Assembly (NCBI GenBank): GCA_036741355.1
Contig: DAINSK010000042.1
Coordinates: 1-31,143 of the forward strand
Source of the DNA: JBBRGK01 sp036741355
Lineage (GTDB): Bacteria; Chloroflexota; Dehalococcoidia; CAUJGQ01
DNA length: 31,143 nt
Direction of reading: 5' to 3'
A program made the position numbers and the translations under genes. How positions within the stretch are numbered: the stretch's first letter is position 1; each line of letters starts with the position of its first letter. The notes beneath the pieces are model-generated. The model saw only the letters and a program-made list of their open reading frames with translations, did no database searches and was not told the DNA's origin. Positions 25,127 through 31,143 of the stretch are shown here, piece after piece.

Positions 25127-26371
25127 TCATAGCGCCGCGCCGGCCATCGTCTCCGCTTCCTTCACCCGGATATCCCCCGGCAGCAGCTTCGGCAGCAGCG
25201 CATCGCGAATTGCGGCGAGCGTTCGATTCTCGTCTTCGTTCATTTCGTTCCGATCGGCCAGCATGCTGACGAGGCGACTAAAGGCATGCGAGACCGCGGG
25301 CACCGGCACCAACATATCGCTTAAATAGGCAATGTTCCGGTTCAAGCCGGGGACTGCTGAATCCGCTCCCAATGACTGCAGGTCCATCGCCCTCAGGGCA
25401 TGGAAGAGGTAATGCAATCCGTCGCTTGGATCCCGCGGTACCACGAAGAACGTTGTATCGATAGGAAAGAAATCCTCGTGCGCCCAGATGACCACGCCAG
25501 GATTGCCCTTTCGACCAACGACAATGCCTGGCCCGCGTACCAGCGGCGCATCGTGGTAGCCAATTTGGCCGTTTGATCCATAGACGGGAACGGAGCCCGC
25601 CCGCCTCACGCTCCCCCTCAGGGCCTTGCCGTATGCAAGCTCCAAGACTTCGCTGACCTTTGCAATCCGCCACCCTCGCGGTATCTCCCCAAGCACCGAA
25701 TCCTCGAATGAATCGGGGAACAGCGCCGCCGTCTCGGCGTCCATTCCCGCCGGCGGGCGACCTTCCGCTTTGGCCCGCACCGGGTCTAAGTCCACGAACC
25801 ACGACTTGAACAGCGCCTGCGCCATCGCCTCCAGCGTCTGGTTCATGCGCCGGTTCAGCTCGATCTTGTCGTCCAGGGCACCAAGGGTGTCAGCAATGGC
25901 AATTTGTTCCGAGAGCGACGGCAGTTGGGGAACAGACAGGCTTCGGATATCCGACATGTTGAGGTGCGGAACTGTGGAGCCGTCAGAGTGACTTGAGAGC
26001 TGGTGCCGCATATATGGGGTCAGCAACAGGTAAAGCAAATACCGGGAATGCACCTGGGTTTGGTCTGTGCGGATTAGGACGGTCCGCTGGCCTAAGCAGA
26101 CCCGCTGCCCGGGTGGCACGATACCTACTTCACCGACGGGAGCCTCACGAGCTAGGATCAGGTCACCGAAACGGGGCTCAAGCCGTGCTGTCCACTGACG
26201 GTATGTCTCCTCTGACACTCGATTGGCATGTTCAAGATCGAGTCGACCGGCCTTGATATCGGTTGTGCGTATCGAGGGGATGCCGATTGGGGCAATCGGC
26301 GCAGTTCGATGTTCGCAGTCAACGATTGCCTCACAGAGCCTGTGCAACGGTGTGCGCTCGTGGTCACTCAC
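25127..26371 (-). CDS. hsdS: Type I restriction-modification specificity subunit
   Basis: This 414-residue DNA-recognition subunit has two target-recognition halves. The first (about 1-165) includes IPSIRTTDIKAGRL and the ILAREAPVGEVGIVP stretch near 72-87. The central conserved helix IADTLGALDDKIELNRRMNQ with QALFKSWFVDLDPV spans about 160-200. The second half (about 230-370) starts GEIPRGWRIAKVSEVLELAYG and contains NIAYLSDMLVPVP. A C-terminal conserved helix ends RTLAAIRDALLPKLL. The frame is intact. The start is GTG, overlapping the stop of an upstream small frame (GTGA). The recognition sequence cannot be predicted from the sequence alone. Confidence 0.95.
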   Translation of the reverse strand: MSDHERTPLHRLCEAIVDCEHRTAPIAPIGIPSIRTTDIKAGRLDLEHANRVSEETYRQWTARLEPRFGDLILAREAPVGEVGIVPPGQRVCLGQRTVLIRTDQTQVHSRYLLYLLLTPYMRHQLSSHSDGSTVPHLNMSDIRSLSVPQLPSLSEQIAIADTLGALDDKIELNRRMNQTLEAMAQALFKSWFVDLDPVRAKAEGRPPAGMDAETAALFPDSFEDSVLGEIPRGWRIAKVSEVLELAYGKALRGSVRRAGSVPVYGSNGQIGYHDAPLVRGPGIVVGRKGNPGVVIWAHEDFFPIDTTFFVVPRDPSDGLHYLFHALRAMDLQSLGADSAVPGLNRNIAYLSDMLVPVPAVSHAFSRLVSMLADRNEMNEDENRTLAAIRDALLPKLLPGDIRVKEAETMAGAAL

Positions 26372-26616
26372 CGTATCCCGCCCTCGCTAGGTTTTCCAAG
26401 TTTGCCTCGCTTATCCGGTCGCTCTCGCCCGCTCCGGAGTCGCCGCGCCAGGCGTGATACGTTGCGGCGCTGCGGCCGGATCTTGAGATCACAGATTGTG
26501 ATCTCAACGCGTCTCCACTCCGCAAGGTCGCTCTCGAGCATGACCTTTTGATCGCGGATCAGCAGGATAGACCGCTCGATCCGTTCCGGGGGTATGACCG
26601 AGCGATCACCGACCAA
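26368..26616 (-). pseudogene. Chimeric remnant between hsdM and hsdS: ORF6N start joined to a second hsdM C-terminus
   Basis: The open frame (82 codons, TTG start) begins IPPERIERSILLIRDQKVML followed by ESDLAE, which is the start of the ORF6N domain; the expected LYGV segment does not follow. From 26474 to 26364 another frame reads AATYHAWRGDSGAGESDRIS followed by EANLENLARAGYGE and a stop. This matches the intact HsdM nearby (VAATYHAWRGG and, at its end, AIRENMRRLGFGR) with about 55 residues missing in between. The junction coincides with GAGATCACA-ATC-TGTGATCTC, a perfect inverted repeat near 26485-26505. The frame overlaps hsdM by 11 bases and meets hsdS in GTGA, so it may still couple translation. 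Confidence 0.7.
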
Positions 26617-28225
26617 AGCCTAGCCTCCGCATGTTTTCCCGGATCGCCGTTTCGAGTCGAGCGCTCTCGGCGAACTGTTCTTCGAGCGTCGCCACAAGGC
26701 GCTGCATCTTCTCCTCGAACGGCTCGCCGTCGTCTTCTATGTCCTGGGCGCCGACGTAGCGGCCGGGGGTGAGGACGTGTCCGTGGGATGCGATTTCGGT
26801 GGTCGTCGCGCTCTTGCAGAAGCCGGGGACGTCGGCATAATCGCGGGAGTCCGAACCGCCGCGCCAGGCGTGGTAGGTCGCGGCGACGCGGTCGATATCC
26901 TCATCGGTCAGCTCGCGGTGGGTGCGGTCGGCCATGGCGCCGAGCTTGCGGGCGTCGATGAACAGCGTCTCGCCGCGGCGGTCGCGGAGGGCCCCGTTGC
27001 GCTTTCCGCGCGCCAGGAACCAGAGGCACACCGGTATCTGTGTCGAATAGAACAGTTGCCCCGGCAGCGACACCATGCAGTCCACCAGGTCCGCCTCGAC
27101 GATCCGCTTGCGGATCTCCCCCTCGCCGCTGGTGTTCGACGACATTGAGCCGTTGGCGAGCACGAAGCCGGCGACGCCCCTCGGCGCCAGGTGGTGGATG
27201 AAGTGCTGCACCCAGGCGAAGTTGGCGTTGCCGGCCGGGGGCGCGCCAAACGTCCAGCGGGCGTCGTCTCGCAGCCGCCCTCCGCCCCAGTCGCTAACGT
27301 TGAACGGCGGATTGGCGAGGATGTAGTCGGCGCGCAGGTCCTTGTTGCCGTCGGCGTGGAAGGTATCGCCCTCGGCGATGCTCGCCTCGATGCCGCGGAT
27401 CGCGAGGTTCATCTGGCACAGCCGCCAGGTCGTGTGATTCGACTCCTGGCCGAAGATCGACACCGATCCGCGCCGGCCGCCGTGCGCTTCCACGAACTTC
27501 TCGCTCTGGACGAACATGCCGCCGCTCCCGCAGCAGGGGTCGTAGATGCGGGCGTTGTCGTGTGGCGAGAGCATCTCGACCAGCAACCGCACGATCGAGC
27601 GCGGCGTGTAGAATTCGCCTCCCTTGCGCCCCTCCGCCGAGGCGAACTGGCCGAGGAAGTACTCGTACACGCGGCCGAGGATATCTTTCGAGCGGTTGTC
27701 GGCGTCGCCCAGGCCGATCGTGCCGATGCGGTCGATGAGGTCGCCCAGCCGCTCCTTGTCCAGCGCAGGGCGGCCGTAGTCCTTGGAAAGCACGCCCTTT
27801 AAGCGCGGGTTTTCGCGTTCGATCGCGGTCATCGCGTCGTCGAGAAGCGTGCCGATCTCGGGCCTGTGCGCCCGCGACTGCAGAAACGGCCAGCGCGCCT
27901 CAGGCGGCACCCAGAAAACGTGTTCGGCGAGGTACTCGTCGCGGTCTTCCAACACGCGGTAGCGCGCGTCCGGCTCGGCCACGTAGGCTTCGCTCGCGGG
28001 GTCCGAGACGGCGCATTCCAGCTTTTCGTGTCGCTCGGAGAACGCGTCGGAGACGTATTTGAGGAAGATCAGTCCGAGGACGACGTGCTTGTACTCGCCG
28101 GGGTCCATGTTGCCGCGCAGGGTATCGGCCGTCTGCCACAGCGTCGCCTCGAAGCCGAGGTCGCCGCCTTTGCGCTCCTCGCCGTAACGCGCTCTTCGCT
28201 TGCCGCCGGTGCCTGACCGAGCCAT
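26606..28225 (-). CDS. hsdM: Type I restriction-modification DNA methyltransferase subunit
   Basis: This 539-residue N6-adenine methyltransferase modifies the host recognition site and forms the core of the restriction complex. The N-terminal HsdM helical domain has LWQTADTLRGNMDPGEYKHV. The catalytic domain has GEFYTPRSIVRLLVEML, the SAM motif DPCCGSGGMF near residues 229-238, and the catalytic NPPF near 303-306. A C-terminal TYHAWRGG and PGFCKSA region completes the family pattern. The frame is open to 28324, but I chose ATG at 28225 because GAGGGAG precedes it and the family begins near there. The frame is intact and the gene is followed at once by the chimeric remnant. Confidence 0.95.
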   Translation of the reverse strand: MARSGTGGKRRARYGEERKGGDLGFEATLWQTADTLRGNMDPGEYKHVVLGLIFLKYVSDAFSERHEKLECAVSDPASEAYVAEPDARYRVLEDRDEYLAEHVFWVPPEARWPFLQSRAHRPEIGTLLDDAMTAIERENPRLKGVLSKDYGRPALDKERLGDLIDRIGTIGLGDADNRSKDILGRVYEYFLGQFASAEGRKGGEFYTPRSIVRLLVEMLSPHDNARIYDPCCGSGGMFVQSEKFVEAHGGRRGSVSIFGQESNHTTWRLCQMNLAIRGIEASIAEGDTFHADGNKDLRADYILANPPFNVSDWGGGRLRDDARWTFGAPPAGNANFAWVQHFIHHLAPRGVAGFVLANGSMSSNTSGEGEIRKRIVEADLVDCMVSLPGQLFYSTQIPVCLWFLARGKRNGALRDRRGETLFIDARKLGAMADRTHRELTDEDIDRVAATYHAWRGGSDSRDYADVPGFCKSATTTEIASHGHVLTPGRYVGAQDIEDDGEPFEEKMQRLVATLEEQFAESARLETAIRENMRRLGFGR

Positions 28226-28378
28226 GGCTCCCTCGTGCCGCCGCAAGGCCGCGAAAGGCATATTACCGCGCCAAGGGATGGGGAGGACAGAGCCGCGACT
28301 GATCGTTTTACAAGTTAACCGCACCCAGCAGCGCTAAGAGAGCCGCCGCGAGTGCAAGCGCAGGGTAGAGGCGGCACC

Positions 28379-28606
28379 CTACGCGGCTACATATTCGCGA
28401 ACCTCGACGCGGACACCCTGCCGGACAGCCTCCTCTGCGGTCTCCAACAGGTGGCTGGTGATCGCTTCGTCGAGGTACTCTTCGCCGCAGACCTCGCAGA
28501 CGCGCGCCGGTACGCCTTTGACCACCAGTGTCATGGCATCCCGCTCCAGCGTAACGGTGGCCGTGCCGGGCCGGACTTCACCGTGCTTGCAGATGAGGCA
28601 TTTCAT
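28379..28606 (-). CDS. YgiT-type zinc-finger protein, orphan antitoxin-like
   Basis: This 75-residue protein has two CxxC pairs, Cys3/Cys6 (MKCLICKHG) and Cys37/Cys40 (RVCEVCGEEYLDE), the YgiT-type zinc-binding domain found in MqsA-like antitoxins and in partners of DUF4258-type toxins. The helix after the second pair is acidic. I chose ATG at 28606, where the zinc-finger domain normally starts; the frame is open to 28678 but those codons do not fit the family. No toxin gene is adjacent: the usual upstream partner position holds only 137 bases before the divergent DinB gene. It is therefore an orphan here. hsdM starts 153 bases downstream on the same strand. Confidence 0.78.
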   Translation of the reverse strand: MKCLICKHGEVRPGTATVTLERDAMTLVVKGVPARVCEVCGEEYLDEAITSHLLETAEEAVRQGVRVEVREYVAA

Positions 28607-28648
28607 ATCCGCATCATATCGTCTCGCGGACGCGCGCCGGTACGCCTT
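28493..28648. repeat. 26-bp direct repeat, one mismatch, inside and upstream of the YgiT-type gene
   Basis: CTCGCAGACGCGCGCCGGTA with CGCCTT (28493-28518) recurs at 28623-28648 with one change (A to G). The first copy lies in the zinc-finger coding sequence (KGVPARVCE) and the second in the upstream leader. This suggests that a second ygiT-like fragment once lay upstream. Confidence 0.8.
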
Positions 28649-28661
28649 CGCCCTTCGTAGC

Positions 28662-28690
28662 TTGACATTGTAAAGCAACCGCCCTACCGT
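28662..28690 (+). promoter_or_regulatory. Probable promoter of the DinB-family gene
   Basis: TTGACA (28662-28667) matches the -35 consensus perfectly and is followed after 17 bases by TACCGT (28685-28690), which keeps the key T, A and final T of a -10. It lies 54 bases upstream of the ATG at 28744. Confidence 0.55.
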
Positions 28691-28743
28691 TTCGAGGTGG
28701 TACTGATTCAGGAAATGCGGTCGGGCACGCAGGAGAAAGCATT

Positions 28744-29286
28744 ATGGCAGATCCAGCGGCGGTGACGAGGGCCGAGGAGGTCGCGCGGGTGCGCGGCTAC
28801 CTGACGAGCCAGGCGACGAAAATGAGCCCGGCACAGATCATGGAGAAAGTGCGCGAGTCGCAGGCAGCCGTTATGCACGCTGCCGAGTCGGTGCCGCAGG
28901 ATCGCCTGTACACGCAGCCGGCTGACGGCGAGTGGTCCGCCACTGAGGTGCTGTACCACGTGCTGACCGTGGTCGGCGATCATTCGCGCAGCGTGGCCAG
29001 CACGATTCGCAGCGGTAAACCGTCGCGCGTTCGCCCCGACCGCTTGGAGCATCTCAATGTCCGCATGTCGTTGGACGAGGCGCGCGAGTTGATGGCGACC
29101 GAGCGCGACGAGTTGTACGACGCCGTCATCAACGCCGATCCCGACGCGCACCTCGACGTTGCGGTGGTCAGCCACCCGGAATTCGGCGACCTCAACTGGC
29201 GGCAGGCGCTGTTGTTCGTCCGCGTCCACGACCTGGATCACGCGCGGCAGTTGGAGAAGATTGGGAGCGCTTTTGGCGCGGGCTAA
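28744..29286 (+). CDS. DinB-superfamily protein
   Basis: This 180-residue protein is a DinB/YfiT-like four-helix bundle. The motif GEWSATEVLYHVLTVVGDH near residues 62-80 gives the first metal-ligand histidines, and RVHDLDHARQLEKI near 160-173 supplies the third. The three-histidine pattern in this fold usually binds a metal, and members act as thiol-dependent transferases or are of unknown function. The ATG at 28744 has CAGGAGA about 7 bases upstream. It is divergent from the YgiT-type gene. The product is cytoplasmic, and the substrate is unknown. Confidence 0.8.
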   Translation: MADPAAVTRAEEVARVRGYLTSQATKMSPAQIMEKVRESQAAVMHAAESVPQDRLYTQPADGEWSATEVLYHVLTVVGDHSRSVASTIRSGKPSRVRPDRLEHLNVRMSLDEARELMATERDELYDAVINADPDAHLDVAVVSHPEFGDLNWRQALLFVRVHDLDHARQLEKIGSAFGAG

Positions 29287-29508
29287 CCTAACCCCCTTTC
29301 CCCTTCCCTTACCCCTACGCCTAAGCGCGCAGCCGGGTACTGGAACGCCGGGAAGGGGCGATCTAGGGGTGCCGGGTGCGGGCCTGGGTGCAGCGTCGGC
29401 GCGCAGCCGGGCGCATGGCAATGCGCCCCTACAATTGAACGGAATGCTTTACAAAGCACCGACTTCAAGCTCCCCTTCCCTGGTTAGGGAAGGGGCCGGG
29501 GGTGAGGG
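29287..29508 (+). repeat. 222-bp composite palindromic repeat
   Basis: The element begins CCTAACCCCC straight after the DinB-family stop codon and ends CCGGGGGTGAGGG. Inside are CCCCTTCCC and GGGAAGGGG hairpins at both ends and a central perfect palindrome GGGCGCAT-GGCA-ATGCGCCC (29409-29428). It is the same family as 8502-8681 (there inverted) and 30964-31143. It lies between the convergent DinB-family and GlmU-like genes. Confidence 0.88.
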
Positions 29509-29525
29509 CCGGGCTGCGCGCCCTA

Positions 29526-30788
29526 CTACCCCTCCTCCCCCACAAACGGGTTCTCGCGTACGTCCAAGTCTTGCTTGACGACGACCAGGCGGCGAGCGTC
29601 GATGTCGCCGGTCACGACGACGCCGGGGCCGATGAAGGCGCCGTAGCCGATCTTGACGCCCGGGTAGAGCAGCACGCCGATACCGGTGCGCACGCGGGCG
29701 CCGATAATGGCGCCGAACTTCTCACGTCCCGTCTTCAGCCGTTCCCCGTCGGCGGTTGAGCGCACCGGCGGCGGATAGAAGGGCCAGTTGCCGGTCACCG
29801 TGCCGAAGGCCAGCCCAGCGTGGTCGTCGACCACGCTGTCGCCCACATACGAATGGTGCAGGTGGACGTTGCTGCCAACCCACGATCGCGCCACTTCGCA
29901 GCCGTATCCAACCTCCGTGTTTTCGCCGATCATGCTGGCGCGCACCAGGCAACCGTCGCCGACGACCGTACCGGGGCCGATGTAACACGGCCCGACGACG
30001 TGGGCGCCGGGGAAGATGCGCACGCCGTCGATCACCGGCGCAGCGCCGGCGCGGGCGAGGTAAAAGTCCATCACGTCGAGCACGTGCCACGGGTACTTGA
30101 TCGGATGCCACTCGCCTTCGTACGGGACCAACTTGTAGTGTTTACGCGTGAACAGGTCGGCCAGGGCGCGCTCGTAGTGGTCGTCGGTAGCGATCGGCCG
30201 TCCGTACTGCTGTCGGATCGCCGTGAACAATGCCTCTGAATCGCGGTGCCAATCGAAGACGAGCTTTATCAGGTCGCTCGGCTCGTTGCCCTCGCCCGGC
30301 TTTTCGACGATGCCGCGCAGCCGGCCGTCGTCGTCGACCCGCAGGTACCCCGCCGGGAAATATTCGGAGACCCGCCGGCCGGTGACCAGTCCGTCCGCCA
30401 CATCCGGCCGCGCGCAAGCCTCCGCAAGGCGTTTGAACAGGTCGGGTTCGACGACGTCGTGCGCCTGGGTAATTAGCAGCGGTCGCGGGCCGGATTCGCC
30501 GAGGATGGGTGACGCCGTCAGCACGGCGTCACCCATCCCCGACGCTTCCTGTTGCACCACGACTTCGACGAGTTGTCCGCGGCCGCGATACGCGTCCATC
30601 AGGCTGCGAACCCGCCCTTCGGTGCGGGCGTTGGCGACGACGATCACGTCGCGGAAGCCGGCCAGCGCCAGGGCGTCGAGATGATGCGCCAGCAGCGGCC
30701 GCCCCATGATCGGTAGCAGCGTCTTGTCACGCAGCGGCTGAAACCGGCTGTTGCTGCCGCCCGCGAGCACGATGACGACGGTGTTCAT
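29526..30788 (-). CDS. GlmU-like bifunctional sugar nucleotidyltransferase with left-handed beta-helix
   Basis: This 420-residue protein has an N-terminal nucleotidyltransferase domain starting VVIVLAGGSNSRFQPLRDKT, followed by LLPIMGRPLL, the nucleotide-binding signature. IVEKPGEG near residue 165 is typical of this enzyme class. From about residue 255 on, hexapeptide-like repeats (VVGPCYIGPGTVVGDGCLV, ENTEVGYGCEV, SNVHLHHSYVGDSVVDD) build a left-handed beta-helix. The domain order matches UDP-GlcNAc pyrophosphorylase/acetyltransferases of the archaeal ST0452 type. ATG at 30788 has GGAGG about 6 bases upstream. It stands alone between repeat clusters, so the sugar is unproven. Confidence 0.82.
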   Translation of the reverse strand: MNTVVIVLAGGSNSRFQPLRDKTLLPIMGRPLLAHHLDALALAGFRDVIVVANARTEGRVRSLMDAYRGRGQLVEVVVQQEASGMGDAVLTASPILGESGPRPLLITQAHDVVEPDLFKRLAEACARPDVADGLVTGRRVSEYFPAGYLRVDDDGRLRGIVEKPGEGNEPSDLIKLVFDWHRDSEALFTAIRQQYGRPIATDDHYERALADLFTRKHYKLVPYEGEWHPIKYPWHVLDVMDFYLARAGAAPVIDGVRIFPGAHVVGPCYIGPGTVVGDGCLVRASMIGENTEVGYGCEVARSWVGSNVHLHHSYVGDSVVDDHAGLAFGTVTGNWPFYPPPVRSTADGERLKTGREKFGAIIGARVRTGIGVLLYPGVKIGYGAFIGPGVVVTGDIDARRLVVVKQDLDVRENPFVGEEG

Positions 30789-30881
30789 GGCGCCCTCCGA
30801 GCCAGGGGCGCGCAGCCGGGCATAGCGGAGCGCAACCGTCGGAGACTTCCAACTCGGCAGTCGGCAGTCGTGGGGGTCGCT

Positions 30882-30960
30882 CCTAACCCTCGTATCCCTT
30901 CCCGGTGCGGGAAGGGACGATCGTTGGGAGATCGGTTCGGGCTGCGGTGCAGCGTCGGAG
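30882..30960 (+). repeat. Partial copy of the composite repeat
   Basis: It begins CCTAACCCTCG, contains TCCCTTCCCGG/CGGGAAGGGA and continues to a GGTGCAGCGTCGG block also found in the 29287-29508 copy. The right end is missing; a second copy follows directly at 30964. Confidence 0.7.
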
Positions 30961-30963
30961 CGA

Positions 30964-31143
30964 CCTCACCCCCTTCCCCTCTCCGAAACGGAGAGGGGCG
31001 ACCATTGGCAGGTGGTACGGGCAGGTGTGCAGCGCCGGCGCGCAGCCGGGCGCATGGCCATGCGCGCCTACAGGCGGACGGACTGCTGCACGACCTGCCG
31101 ACTGCAAGCTCCCCTCGCCCAGTATTGGGAGAGGGGTCGGGGG
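30964..31143 (+). repeat. Composite palindromic repeat running to the window edge
   Basis: It begins CCTCACCCCC, has CCCCTCTCCG/CGGAGAGGGG, the central GGGCGCATGGCCATGCGCGCC block, and ends CCCCTCGCCCAGTATTGGGA followed by GAGGGG. The internal layout is the same as 29287-29508. The 94 bases between the GlmU-like gene and the partial copy (30789-30881) hold nothing else recognisable. Confidence 0.85.

Noticed and set aside
28226..28324. Longer HsdM start at 28324
   Set aside because: The first 33 codons are not family-like and have no ribosome binding site; the ATG at 28225 does.

Overview
The window is GC-rich bacterial chromosome with tightly packed operons, TTG and GTG starts, and many intergenic palindromic repeats built around CCCCTTCCC/GGGAAGGGG-type hairpins. 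A run of 100 Ns flanked by the same 55 bases on both sides shows that this is a scaffolded draft or metagenome assembly. The gene mix (CO-dehydrogenase-like molybdenum hydroxylase genes, a FliA/WhiG-type sigma factor without flagellar neighbours, a KimA-like transporter, this repeat style) suggests a Chloroflexota-type bacterium. That placement is an inference and only moderately secure.

Layout. (1) 105-4270, plus strand: a three-subunit molybdenum hydroxylase (FAD, 2Fe-2S and Mo subunits) followed by a MoaD/ThiS-like sulfur carrier that is split by the assembly gap. (2) 4271-4635: a large nested palindromic repeat. (3) 13075-4636, minus strand: an FAD oxidoreductase, a small unknown protein, DUF192, GreA, PurF, PurM, PurH and a GalT/HIT-like protein. 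purF has a good promoter, a hairpin plus T-run lies between purM and purH, and a repeat element fills the purF-purM junction and supplies the purF stop codon. purN is not in the cluster. (4) 13146-15952, plus strand: a universal stress protein and a KimA-like transporter with a disordered N-terminal extension. (5) 17058-16027, minus strand: a sigma factor preceded by a 73-nt element with alternative pairings. (6) 19113-17272, minus strand: a lipoprotein with LVIVD-type repeats and an apparent PA-like insertion.

(7) 19208-28225 is a type I restriction-modification locus on the minus strand: hsdM, a chimeric remnant, hsdS, and then hsdR about 2.85 kb further on. The stretch between hsdS and hsdR carries plus-strand accessory genes: a short possibly truncated ORF, a DUF5678-type protein overlapping a retropepsin-like aspartic protease by four bases, and a DUF5343-type protein with a perfect consensus promoter (TTGACA, 17 bp, TATAAT). 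Decayed-looking non-coding DNA and many hairpins surround them. The hsdM-hsdS junction holds an ORF6N-domain start joined to a frameshifted, internally deleted second hsdM C-terminus, which looks like a recombination scar. This interrupted locus is the best candidate for something new in the window.

(8) 28379-31143: an orphan YgiT-type zinc-finger protein, a DinB-superfamily protein, a GlmU-like sugar nucleotidyltransferase, and further copies of the composite repeat running off the window end.

No rRNA, tRNA, CRISPR array, transposase or integrase was recognised.
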